DNA of 23,842 bases from CACEUX01 sp964404235 (GTDB taxonomy: Bacteria > Fidelibacterota > Marinisomatia > Marinisomatales > UBA1611): positions 1 through 23,842 of the forward strand of contig CAYOJL010000024.1 of NCBI GenBank assembly GCA_964404235.1, given 5' to 3'. Below are positions 8,623-17,020 of the stretch, piece after piece (position 1 is the stretch's first letter; each line of letters begins with the position of its first letter). The translations under genes and the position numbers were made by a program. The notes below the pieces were generated by a model, which saw only the letters and a list, made by a program, of their open reading frames with translations, was not told the origin of the DNA and made no database searches.

Positions 8623-9855
8623 CTCACCATTCATCACTAGGTCTACGAGCACGATCAAATCAAAATTATTGATCGTTCCATCTTCAAGCATATCTATTGA
8701 CTGGCATTCGTAATAAGGTAATCCAACCCCTTCAAGATGATCAGATAAAGCTAGTATGTCTGCTACATCAATAATTGGTGTATAATCATCTCCAAAAGCA
8801 TCACCATTTACATTACCTAAGGCATAGGCTATTTCATTGCAGTGATCACAGACATCTCCAACACCATCACCGTCTTCGTCCTCTTGTGAAGGATTTGATA
8901 TTGCTGGGCAATTATCCTGAGTATTTGGAATTCCATCATCATCCACATCTTGGTCTAGGTCTCTTAATACACTTGCGATCTCAGACTGGTAGACCTCATA
9001 CGAGTCAAGATCTTGAACAATTGCAATAATTTTTAAATTATCACCAATCCAGTTATCTGCAACCTGGAATGAGCCAGTGAATGTCTGTGTCTCACCAACG
9101 CCGATCGTGATCATATTTTTATTTTCTTCATGAAAGGTTATAAAATCACGGCTGACATTTCTTGCATAATGCCACACGCCAGCTGAATTCCACCAAGATA
9201 AGATACTATCTTCAGCAACAATGACTTCTAGTGCATTATTAGATGGGGGCCTTCCATTTCTACCATCATCGGTCCATATTAGTTCTATCTCATATGAAAC
9301 CTCAGGGTTTCCTGAAAGGTACTCGCCTGTTATTTCTATTTCAAGCGGGGTCTCTTGTTCATAGTAATCTACTACCATAGGATAATAATCTTCATACCGA
9401 GCTGTCCATGGAGCACCAGCACCAACCACATCAAATATTCCATTCCATTGCATATGGGGAATACCACCTACATCATACATGTTACCTCTTTGTGAATAGA
9501 TATATCCCTCAGTGGTGCAGTCATTCATATCGCCACTGACTTCACCACAGGCTACATAACAGAAATCTATAGAGTCAGGTGTAAAATTTGGAGAGTGCCA
9601 TTCGACTGTATTAAGAATATCAGGAAAGTCTTGTATCAAGCTGTCAATTGCGAAACTCGCATTTGGACAGTATGTTCAATTGATACCCGTAAAATCTTCA
9701 AGCCAAACCTTTTTATTGGCTCTAGATGCTGTCTCAAGAATTTCTTTCAATTCATTATATGCAATATCTTGGGGGTCTAGTTTTTGAGCGGAAATGGTTG
9801 ATAGAAAAAGAGTGGAGAGAATTATAGAATATATTAGTATTAGTTTAATTTTCAT
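8617..9855 (-). CDS. Probable selenoprotein: secreted Omp28/thioredoxin-like protein with UxxC, TSP3-like and dockerin-like repeats
   Basis: Two minus-strand frames (9855-9679 and 9675-8617) are one frame split by TGA at 9678-9676. Reading TGA as Sec gives 412 residues. A signal peptide (KIKLILIYS...STISA) leads to KKVWLEDFTGIN, then Sec60-Thr-Tyr-Cys63-Pro-Asn-Ala. Family knowledge: Omp28-like and other exported thioredoxin-fold proteins have EEFTGxxCxxCPN here, so TGA replaces the first redox Cys. GGIPHMQWNG (Pro133) gives the thioredoxin cis-Pro. A beta domain follows, then thrombospondin-3-like calcium repeats (about 299-339, DDDGIPNTQDNCP and DEDGDGVGDVCD) and two dockerin-like repeats (about 347-410). 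ATG 9855 is chosen because GGAG at 9865-9862 lies 6 nt upstream; ATG 9867 would place the start in that Shine-Dalgarno. A SECIS-like hairpin follows the TGA. The alternatives are a Cys codon misread as TGA, or a pseudogene. Role inferred: extracytoplasmic thiol/selenol redox. Confidence 0.75.
9641..9670 (-). promoter_or_regulatory. Candidate bacterial SECIS hairpin
   Basis: Read on the minus strand after the TGA (9678-9676) and the spacer ACATA, CTGTC (9670-9666) pairs with GACAG (9645-9641). After a small internal loop (CAAA against ATT), TGCGA (9661-9657) pairs with TCGCA (9653-9649). The apical loop is GTT (9656-9654). Nineteen nt separate the TGA from the loop. The published bacterial SECIS description asks for a hairpin just after the UGA, an apical loop of 3-14 nt with a G among its first two bases, and about 16-37 nt from UGA to loop; this hairpin meets all three. 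Ten perfect Watson-Crick pairs in 30 nt inside a coding region are unlikely to be trivial. SelB binding is inference. Confidence 0.7.
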
Positions 9856-9881
9856 GATTTTCTCCATGTTAGCTGAAAGTA

Positions 9882-9910
9882 AGAATAGACAGAGTTACAA
9901 TAAAAATCAA
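9882..9910 (-). promoter_or_regulatory. Candidate promoter for the minus-strand selenoprotein gene
   Basis: On the minus strand TTGATT (9910-9905) and TATTCT (9887-9882) are 17 nt apart, a fair sigma-70-like pair, and would start a transcript about 20-25 nt before the ATG at 9855. The 112-bp space between the divergent genes at 9867 and 9980 is where a promoter is expected. The local AT-richness makes chance matches easy. Confidence 0.35.
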
Positions 9911-9979
9911 TAACATTAATGTGTGTTTCTGAATTGATGGGTAGATTCTAATTGATAAAATAATGAAAGGAGTTTTATA

Positions 9980-11773
9980 ATGAGGTCAATGATCATCTTA
10001 ACATCATTTTTATCAAGTATTATTGCATCGAATAACTATCCAGAGAAAGTAAATGCGTTATTTAAATATTACCAGGATGCATATCAGATATATAGTATTG
10101 AAGATCTAAATAAATTAAAGAATAGGTCAAGTAATTTTCAATCAACCAATGATCGTGATCCATCAGAGTTAATTGGCGATTGGGAGAGACAACATCAAGA
10201 AATGGGTTTGTATATAACCGTAGGTACAGATCAGGTCGCGCCTACGATGGGAAGTATGAGTGGATTTGAACCCGCTGCTGGTAGTTTGACCATCACTCAT
10301 GATGAATTCACAACAGAACTAAATTATATGTCCATTGGCAGTATCTTTGGCAATAATCAAAGAGATCGTAATGCCAGTGCACTTGAATTCGCACAAGTTT
10401 ATGTTGATAGTGCAGCAACCCTACAAGGTTCAAGCCCTTTTGACCTAATGGAAGTGTTCGAATTATCTTACTTCTCTTATGATTCTATCGTTGGAGGTTT
10501 AGGAGGAAATGATCCAGATAATTGTGAGATCAATTGGCCGGATGACCCATACCATATAGCTGTCTATTCATTTGTTTCAGAATATGTGTTAAATGAAGGA
10601 GGTAGTGTTGGGTGTTTTACAGAAGATCAGGATTTAGATCAGACTTACGATTATGTAGCACTAGAGATGGAGCAACAATGGTATGACAGTGGTGGTGGAG
10701 ATGAGGATGAAGACAGTGGAACAGAATTTATGTTCATGAATTTCGATATAATGAATCTATTCATGATCATTTTTGGTATGATCCCAGGAGGAGTTGAATA
10801 TCCAACATTAGTGGTTCTAAATACTGAAGGTGAAGATATGATGGCCATGGCTTTGGTTTTTATTCCTGAAGGATCATATGTTTCATTTGATTCTGAGGAT
10901 ATATCTATAGATGAAGAAACATTCGAATTTACCTTTAGTGATCTAATGATGGTTGATTCTGTAGGTGGGACACTTAATGTTAATGGTACCATAGGTCCAG
11001 ATATGTATGAATTATTAGCTGGTGTTGAGACCGAGATACCGCTTCCATCCATTTTATTTGATAGTCTTTCCACAGATGGTGAGTTTTATTTGAGCTTAAA
11101 TGATGATGGTACAGGTACGGATATGGAAATATCAGAAGTAGATGAATATTATGAAACATATATGGATACGAACATATCCTATTTTGAATGGAATGCTTCT
11201 GATGATTCAGTTTTCATTTCATACATAGATGATGATGGCTATATTATAGAAGATGATAATATATCACTGTCATATTTTTTTAATGATGATACTCTAATAT
11301 TAGGACAATCAATAGACCCATGTACGGATCCTTATTATTACTATTACTATGATTCATATGATGAATGTTTTGATAACACTGGTATTGGTGACTATGCAAT
11401 GGGTGTCTATGATATCCAGGATTTTTACCAACAAATAGTGATCCATCTTACTATGATGGATGCTGTAGAGTTGTCTGATGAAAATAATACACCCTCAGAC
11501 TATAAATTATATGCTCCATACCCTAATCCATTTAATCCTTTTACTACGATACAATATAACCTACCAGAACAAGCAAAGGTTAATATAAGCATTTATGATA
11601 TGACAGGTAGGTTGGTAAAGAATCTTATAAATGGTACACAGGGTGCCGGTTTGAGATCGATCCAATGGAATGCTACAGATGATAATGGACTAACTGCACC
11701 TGCTGGAGTTTATCTTTACAGAATAGAAGCGGGAAAATTCACGGATGTCAAGAAGATGGTTCTATTAAAATAA
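9980..11773 (+). CDS. Secreted acidic protein with type IX-style C-terminal sorting domain
   Basis: This 597-residue exported protein starts with a short signal peptide (MRSMIILTSFLSSIIAS). AAGGAG at 9967-9972 lies 7 nt before the ATG. The long middle part is very acidic and rich in Met, Ser and Tyr, with no catalytic motif I can recognise. It includes an ELIGDWERQHQEMGLYITVG stretch, typical of lipocalin/DUF-like beta proteins that report a value for a sample, and a run of six Tyr (nt 11333-11350) in a Cys-flanked segment. The last 85 or so residues are a sorting domain: YPNPFNPFTTIQYNLP, IYDMTGRLVKNLI, PAGVYLYRIEAG and KKMVLLK, very like the end of the M4 peptidase gene nearby. It is probably anchored at or released from the cell surface by a type IX-like route. 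Its function is unknown. It is divergent from the selenoprotein gene. Confidence 0.85.
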   Translation: MRSMIILTSFLSSIIASNNYPEKVNALFKYYQDAYQIYSIEDLNKLKNRSSNFQSTNDRDPSELIGDWERQHQEMGLYITVGTDQVAPTMGSMSGFEPAAGSLTITHDEFTTELNYMSIGSIFGNNQRDRNASALEFAQVYVDSAATLQGSSPFDLMEVFELSYFSYDSIVGGLGGNDPDNCEINWPDDPYHIAVYSFVSEYVLNEGGSVGCFTEDQDLDQTYDYVALEMEQQWYDSGGGDEDEDSGTEFMFMNFDIMNLFMIIFGMIPGGVEYPTLVVLNTEGEDMMAMALVFIPEGSYVSFDSEDISIDEETFEFTFSDLMMVDSVGGTLNVNGTIGPDMYELLAGVETEIPLPSILFDSLSTDGEFYLSLNDDGTGTDMEISEVDEYYETYMDTNISYFEWNASDDSVFISYIDDDGYIIEDDNISLSYFFNDDTLILGQSIDPCTDPYYYYYYDSYDECFDNTGIGDYAMGVYDIQDFYQQIVIHLTMMDAVELSDENNTPSDYKLYAPYPNPFNPFTTIQYNLPEQAKVNISIYDMTGRLVKNLINGTQGAGLRSIQWNATDDNGLTAPAGVYLYRIEAGKFTDVKKMVLLK

Positions 11774-11817
11774 AATGGTACAATGCTTTGGATAAAAAAG
11801 AGGTTGAGTAGATCTCA

Positions 11818-12711
11818 ATGAAGAAAATATTAATATTATTATCTCTGATTAATGTTTTGTTTTCTGATGATACTTTTTCAATTGTGGCGGTAGATACAAT
11901 TACTGGACAGGTGGGAAGTGCAGGGGCTTCATGCATACAGGGTGCTATCATTATTAGTGATGTCCATCCAGGTCTTGGTGCCATTCACACGCAATCTTAT
12001 TGGAATGCTATTAATCAAGATAGTGCCTCATCATTAATGGAGCAAGGATACTCACCACAAGAGATCATTGATTGGCTTGTTGAGAACGATGCGCAGAATG
12101 ATCCTACTATTAGGCAGTATGGGGTAGTTGATCTGATAGATGGAGGTAGAAGTGCTGCATTTACTGGAGAGAATTGTTCTGATTTCAAAGGCCATAAGAT
12201 TGGCGATACATATGCGATCCAAGGCAATATTTTACTTGGTCAATCGATCCTTGATAACATGGAAGAAGCTTTTCTCACGCAATACGGTACATTTGAAGAG
12301 AAACTAATGGCATCATTAATGGCAGCCAACGTAGTGGGTGCTGATACGCGATGTACTCCATATGGTACTCCATCGATCTCTGCTTTTATTCGTGTTTCAG
12401 ACCCAGATAATTCTGAAGATTCTTTATTTATGGATATCAATGTTAATAATGCACCATTGACTCTAAATCCTCTTGATTCTCTACACGTATTATATTGGGA
12501 TTGGAAGATAGAACATTATATTCTTGGAGATATAGATTTCAATAGAGATGTAGATATTATGGATATTTTATCTCTTTGTGATCATATAGGTGACTATCAA
12601 TGGATCATGGATCATGCTTTTGAAGCATCTGATATGAACTTTAATGGATCAATAGATATCACAGACCTTTTTCTTTTATTATACGAGATCATTGGAATTA
12701 TAGGAGTTTAG
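11818..12711 (+). CDS. Secreted DUF1028 (Ntn-hydrolase-like) protein with dockerin-like repeats
   Basis: After a signal peptide (1-16, MKKILILLSLINVLFS) the sequence DDTFSIVAVDTITGQVGSAG begins a DUF1028 domain (about 18-215). It contains the family segments GLGAIHTQSYWN, YGVVDLIDGGRSAAFTG, YAIQGNILLGQSIL and a late RVSDPDNSED. DUF1028 proteins have an Ntn-hydrolase-like fold, and their substrate is not established. The C-terminus (about 240-297) has two calcium-loop repeats of dockerin type: GDIDFNRDVDIMDILSL and SDMNFNGSIDITDLFLL. No clear Shine-Dalgarno is seen near the ATG. The M28 peptidase gene starts 4 nt after its stop, and that gene's AGGAG lies inside this gene's end, so the two are coupled. 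Confidence 0.88.
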   Translation: MKKILILLSLINVLFSDDTFSIVAVDTITGQVGSAGASCIQGAIIISDVHPGLGAIHTQSYWNAINQDSASSLMEQGYSPQEIIDWLVENDAQNDPTIRQYGVVDLIDGGRSAAFTGENCSDFKGHKIGDTYAIQGNILLGQSILDNMEEAFLTQYGTFEEKLMASLMAANVVGADTRCTPYGTPSISAFIRVSDPDNSEDSLFMDINVNNAPLTLNPLDSLHVLYWDWKIEHYILGDIDFNRDVDIMDILSLCDHIGDYQWIMDHAFEASDMNFNGSIDITDLFLLLYEIIGIIGV

Positions 12712-12715
12712 AATT

Positions 12716-14074
12716 ATGAGATCAATACTAAGACTAAGTTTTTTCATCCTTTTTGTTCCCGCATTAATAAATGCCGGTGATATTAAAGATAAATATATGG
12801 ATACTGCGCTAAGGATCATATCCGAGGCGCTTGCTGATAGTACAGCATATGAGCGTTTAGCTTATATCTGTGATTCTTTTGGACCAAGACTTAGTGGCTC
12901 AACGAATCTAGAAGATGCTATTAGTTGGATCACAAAAGAAATGAGAAAAGATGATCTAGATAATGTAAGGGGCGAAAGGGTCAAGGTCCCTACATGGATA
13001 CGGGGAGATGAGTCTATTACCATCTTAAAACCTTACAAAAGAGAATTGGCTATGCTAGGTCTTGGTGGCAGCGTTGCTACCCCCAAAACTGGAATTGTCG
13101 CAGAGCTGATGGTTGTTAATGATTTTGCTGAACTAGAAAGAAGGTCAGATGAGGTAAAGGGTAAGATACTTCTTTTTAATGCTCCTTTTGTGACATACGG
13201 TGAAACAGTTAGTTACCGCTACTCAGGAGCTAGTAAGGCCGCTAAACATGGCGCTGTAGCAAGTCTTATCCGTTCAATAGGAGACTGGTCCATGAATACA
13301 CCTCATACAGGGGTCATGTCTTACGATAAGAATTATAAAAAGATACCCCATGCGGCCTTGACCATGGAAGATGCTATGATGCTTGGAAGGATGCATGACA
13401 GAGGGCAAAAAGTGACCTTAAAATTGGAAATGGATGCAAGAATGGCAGGTGATAGATGGAGTAAGAATGTGATAGGAGAGATCGTAGGCAGCACATATCC
13501 TGACGAGATCGTTGTTGTTGGAGGCCATATTGATTCATGGGATGTAGGCCAAGGTGCGCATGATGATGCAGGAGGATGCGTAGCGGCATGGGAAGTGATC
13601 CGTATGATCAAAAAATTAGGCTTAAAACCGAAGCGCACCATAAGATGTGTCATGTGGACCAATGAAGAGAATGGTGGTAGAGGGAATAAAGCCTATCGTG
13701 ATATGCATATAGATGAATTGGATAAACATGTATTAGCAATCGAGTCAGATGGCGGTGTATTTGCACCAGAAGGTTTCGGTTTTACTGGCAGTGAGGCAGC
13801 TAAGAAGATCGCCATGGAGATACATGAACTTATGACTTTTATAAAAGCAGATAATCTAACTGATGGTGGTCGTGCGGCAGATACTGCGGTATTAAATGAT
13901 GCAGGTATACCTGTCATGTCGCTTAGGGTAGATAATTCAAAATACTTTTGGTATCACCATACTGATGCAGACACATTTGATAAAGTTGACTTTCAAGAAT
14001 TCAATAAATGCGTAGCAGCGATGACCATTATGTCCTTTGTAGTTGCGGATCTTGACAAACCATTGCCTAGATGA
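12716..14074 (+). CDS. Exported M28 family peptidase (carboxypeptidase Q-like)
   Basis: The 452-residue protein has a signal peptide (about 1-20, ending LINAG). A protease-associated (PA) insert is visible around residues 120-160 (GIVAELMVVNDFAELERR...GKILLFNAP). The metallopeptidase core follows with zinc-site motifs GGHIDSWDVGQGAHDDAGG (H271, D273, D283-D284), MWTNEENGGRGNKAY with the catalytic and ligand glutamates, AIESDGG, and a final His in WYHHTDADTFD. The pattern fits the M28 aminopeptidase/carboxypeptidase Q (PGCP) group, zinc exopeptidases that act on small peptides, here probably in the periplasm. AGGAG at 12702-12706 sits 9 nt before the ATG. It is likely cotranscribed with the DUF1028 gene. 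A strong promoter-like sequence overlaps its last codons and points at the next operon. Confidence 0.9.
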   Translation: MRSILRLSFFILFVPALINAGDIKDKYMDTALRIISEALADSTAYERLAYICDSFGPRLSGSTNLEDAISWITKEMRKDDLDNVRGERVKVPTWIRGDESITILKPYKRELAMLGLGGSVATPKTGIVAELMVVNDFAELERRSDEVKGKILLFNAPFVTYGETVSYRYSGASKAAKHGAVASLIRSIGDWSMNTPHTGVMSYDKNYKKIPHAALTMEDAMMLGRMHDRGQKVTLKLEMDARMAGDRWSKNVIGEIVGSTYPDEIVVVGGHIDSWDVGQGAHDDAGGCVAAWEVIRMIKKLGLKPKRTIRCVMWTNEENGGRGNKAYRDMHIDELDKHVLAIESDGGVFAPEGFGFTGSEAAKKIAMEIHELMTFIKADNLTDGGRAADTAVLNDAGIPVMSLRVDNSKYFWYHHTDADTFDKVDFQEFNKCVAAMTIMSFVVADLDKPLPR

Positions 14075-14080
14075 TATCAT
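14052..14080 (+). promoter_or_regulatory. Near-consensus sigma-70-type promoter ahead of the aminotransferase operon
   Basis: TTGACA (14052-14057) and TATCAT (14075-14080) are separated by exactly 17 nt. The -35 box is a perfect match and the -10 box has one mismatch to TATAAT. It overlaps the last codons and stop of the M28 gene, and would give a leader of about 85 nt before the ATG at 14173. The leader holds no clear hairpin or Shine-Dalgarno that I can see. Confidence 0.5.
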
Positions 14081-14172
14081 ATCAATAATACGTTTATTGT
14101 CATAAAATTCGGTGAGTTTCATGTTTAAGTTTCCGCGCTATTTTTATCCATAAATAATTAAATAATAACAAT

Positions 14173-15504
14173 ATGAATTCAGTTAGCATTAGTGGGTATG
14201 GAGATGATCTATCGGTCAACGGTATAAGAATAGGTGACCTTACACCAAACGATCATGAACAAATAGAAAAAGAAAAAGGCGGGCAAAATTATGCTCCCTT
14301 AGAAGATATTGTGGTATCAAAGGTCAAGGATTCATCCACACTCATGGCTAGAAGGCCAGACCCCAACGATGTTAATAAATATATAGAGACCGAGTTGATT
14401 GATGGTCTATGCTGTTATTCTGCTGTAAATCAAGGTCAGTTAAATCAAACCATCGTAGACGCTGTCGTCAAACATTTAGAAGAAGAAAAACTGCCAACAG
14501 TTCCCCGTTCAATACGCCACAAATACATGAGTGCGTTTTTGCTAGCATCGACCAGCATAACTGAAATGGATAAAGTGGTACCAAAAGTTGCCGGTGTGGA
14601 ATCTTGGGAACTAACATTCAAAATATGTAGAAGATGGGGATATCATGTAAAAGGGATCAAGGACGATCATTGTATCATCGTTGGAGCAACAGGGAATTTT
14701 CATGGTAGATCGGTTGCTGCAGTATCTATGTCAGATGATCCTGATTCCAGAGATGGTTTTGGCCCGTTCGTACCAGGGATAGAACTTGTCCCCTATAATG
14801 ATATTAATGCATTAGAATCGCTATTTAACGAAAAAGGAGATAGAATAGCAGCTTTTATGGTAGAGCCGATCCAAGGGGAAGCTGGTGTTATTGTTCCTGA
14901 TGAAGATTATTTTATAAAAGTATCAGCTCTGTGTAAAAAACATAATATTCTACTGGCAATGGATGAAGTGCAAACAGGCTTTGGGAGAACGGGTGCAAAT
15001 TTTGCCCATCAGATCTTTGGGGTCAAACCTGATATAATGGGATGTGGAAAAGCAGCTGGTGGAGGAATTTTACCTGTTTCATTTGTTGCTGGACGTAAAG
15101 ACGTTATCGATGTATTAACACCAGGAAGCGAAGGCTCTACATTCGGTGGATATCCTCTTGCATCTGTAGTAGGTACATATGCTATCAAAGTACTAGTAGA
15201 AGAAGAACTTGCAAAAAATGCAAAGGTGCAAGGTGCTCGCCTGATCGGCAATTTGAATGAGATCAAGAGTGAATTTCCAGAAAAGATAAAAGAAGTAAGA
15301 GGCAAAGGGTTACTTACAGCCTTTGAGATGCATAATGAAAATCACCTTGACGGTCATACAGTATCCGTTGAATTATTAAATCATGGTGTATATGCTAAAG
15401 AAACACATCATTCAACAGTTCGTCTTGCTCCAGCATTAACAATCAATAACGATCAGATCGATCAATTATCTGATGCGATCAGGTCTGTCATAAAAGGTTT
15501 ATAA
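14173..15504 (+). CDS. Class III aminotransferase, ornithine delta-aminotransferase-like
   Basis: This 443-residue PLP enzyme matches ornithine aminotransferases over most of its length: NYAPLEDIVVSK, CCYSAVNQGQLN, RRWGYHVKGI, GNFHGRSVAAVSMS, DPDSRDGFGPFVPG, MVEPIQGEAGVIVPDE, AMDEVQTGFGRTG, GCGKAAGGG with PLP-lysine K293, and GSEGSTFGGYPLA. Ornithine aminotransferase converts ornithine and 2-oxoglutarate to glutamate semialdehyde and glutamate. The phosphate-contact region is unusual: where the family has NTGAEAVETALK this protein has VAGVESWELTFK. About 30 extra N-terminal residues precede the usual start of homology. The next gene, an ALDH7-type dehydrogenase, starts 2 nt after its stop and a lysine transaminase follows, so the substrate may be ornithine, lysine or a related diamino acid. 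Confidence 0.8.
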   Translation: MNSVSISGYGDDLSVNGIRIGDLTPNDHEQIEKEKGGQNYAPLEDIVVSKVKDSSTLMARRPDPNDVNKYIETELIDGLCCYSAVNQGQLNQTIVDAVVKHLEEEKLPTVPRSIRHKYMSAFLLASTSITEMDKVVPKVAGVESWELTFKICRRWGYHVKGIKDDHCIIVGATGNFHGRSVAAVSMSDDPDSRDGFGPFVPGIELVPYNDINALESLFNEKGDRIAAFMVEPIQGEAGVIVPDEDYFIKVSALCKKHNILLAMDEVQTGFGRTGANFAHQIFGVKPDIMGCGKAAGGGILPVSFVAGRKDVIDVLTPGSEGSTFGGYPLASVVGTYAIKVLVEEELAKNAKVQGARLIGNLNEIKSEFPEKIKEVRGKGLLTAFEMHNENHLDGHTVSVELLNHGVYAKETHHSTVRLAPALTINNDQIDQLSDAIRSVIKGL

Positions 15505-15506
15505 AT

Positions 15507-17014
15507 ATGGATATCTTAAGAACACTTGGTATCGAAAAAGAGAACTTTGGAGCTAGTATCGGACCAGGTCATTGGAGCGATACAAAAGACGCTGGCAAGA
15601 TCGATTCATTCAATCCTAGTACAGAAGAACTTATTGGGACTGTATATCAATGCAATAAAGATGATTATGACAATGTAGTTAAAGAATCAATTGAAGCATT
15701 TGAGCATTGGCGTACAGTACCTGCACCTGAACGTGGGCAATTGGTTAGGCAATTAGGAGATGCACTCAGAGATAATAAGGATGCATTGGGTAGTCTGGTT
15801 GCTTTAGAAATGGGAAAAATAAAACAAGAAGGCGATGGAGAAGTTCAGGAAATGATCGATATTGCTGATTTTGCNNNNNNNNNNGACTTACAATGCATTC
15901 TGAACGTGTAAAACATCGCATGTATGAACAGTGGCAGCCTCTAGGCGTTGTAGGTGTCATTTCCGCATTTAATTTTCCTGTTGCTGTTTGGAGTTGGAAT
16001 GCTTTTATTGCAGCAATATGTGGTAATACAACAATATGGAAACCATCTTCATCCACACCTCTTTGTGCAATTGCAGTTCAAAAAATATGCAATGAGGTTA
16101 TTGCAGCAAATGATGCACCCAATATATTCAGTTTAGTTATTGGAAGTGGTTCTACTATTGGTGAGACCATGATCAATGACCATAATGTCCCTTTGATCTC
16201 TTTTACAGGTTCAACGAAAATGGGCAAACATGTCACTAAAGTAGTATCAGAAAGATTTGGTAAAACGATATTAGAATTGGGTGGGAATAACTGTATCATT
16301 GTTGATGAGACAGCAGATATGGAAATGGTAGTACCTGCCGTTGTATTTGGCGCAGTAGGAACTGCTGGACAAAGATGCACAAGCACTAGACGTGTGATCA
16401 TTCATAAGGATAAATATACTGAATTGAAGGATCGTTTAGTGAGTGCTTATAAACAGGTCAATATAGGTGACCCGTTAGATGAAAGAACCCTTATGGGACC
16501 CCTTGTTAATGAATCGGCAGTAGAAGATTATAATAATGCCATTGAAAAAGCAAAAGGATCAGGAGGCGAGCTATTATATGGTGGAAGTAGTATAGATGGA
16601 AAAGGTCACTATGTCACTCCTGCCATTGTTAAAGTTGAAAATGAATGGGAGATCGTTCAAGAAGAGACATTTGCGCCTATCTTATATATCATCACATATG
16701 AAGACCTTGAAGATGCCATAAGAATGCATAATGACGTACCTCAAGGTCTTTCTTCAGCTATGTTTACCCTCAATATTAGACATGCTGAACAATTCTTATC
16801 CTCCATTGGTTCTGATTGTGGTATCGCAAATATAAATATAGGAACCTCAGGTGCTGAGATAGGGGGTGCTTTTGGTGGTGAAAAAGAAACGGGTGGTGGA
16901 AGAGAGTCTGGTTCAGATAGTTGGAAACAGTATATGCGTAGACAAACAAACACGATCAATTGGAGTAAGGAACTTCCATTAGCTCAAGGGATAGAATTTA
17001 ACTTGGATGAATAA
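15507..17014 (+). CDS. amaB: ALDH7-type aldehyde dehydrogenase (aminoadipate semialdehyde dehydrogenase), contains assembly gap
   Basis: The two parts (15507-15874 and 15885-17014) join into one ALDH7/antiquitin-type protein. The N-part ends EVQEMIDIADFA and the C-part resumes LTMHSERVKHRMYEQWQPLG. In the family about nine residues of VGLSRxLYG type separate these, so about 26 nt seem to be missing under the 10 N; 26 fits the frame change between the two parts (10 does not), so the gene is probably intact. Visible motifs are GVISAFNFPVAVWSWN, KPSSSTPLCA, SFTGSTKMGKH, LELGGNNCII with the general-base Glu, and GTAGQRCTSTRR with the catalytic Cys. The enzyme oxidises alpha-aminoadipate semialdehyde to 2-aminoadipate with NAD(P). 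Flanked by two aminotransferases, one being lysine 6-transaminase, this is its likely role. The symbol is by function. Confidence 0.85.
15875..15884. other. Assembly gap (10 N)
   Basis: Ten N interrupt the aldehyde dehydrogenase gene. The frame before and after the gap differs, and the family alignment suggests roughly 26 missing nt, so the gap length is a placeholder and not measured. Confidence 0.95.
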
Positions 17015-17020
17015 TTGTCT

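Noticed and set aside
8617..9639. A separate 340-residue minus-strand gene starting at a TTG
   Set aside because: It would begin inside a thioredoxin fold and lack a signal peptide, while the signal peptide and first half of the motif are in the same frame just beyond the TGA.
9934..9961. TTGATG-16-TAAAAT as a promoter for the gene at 9980
   Set aside because: The predicted start would fall in the Shine-Dalgarno itself, leaving almost no leader; such matches are easy in this AT-rich sequence.
10651..11073. 140-residue minus-strand open frame
   Set aside because: It is antisense to the acidic sorting-domain protein; long antisense frames are expected opposite Asp/Glu/Ser-rich coding sequence. 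It has no recognisable motif or Shine-Dalgarno.
11333..11350. Run of six Tyr codons as a repeat element
   Set aside because: It is a short low-complexity stretch in coding sequence with mixed TAT/TAC codons, not a DNA repeat array. No CRISPR-like or long direct repeats were seen in the window.
15009..15305. 98-residue minus-strand open frame
   Set aside because: It lies opposite the aminotransferase core, which has clear family motifs; composition and position mark it as a shadow frame.
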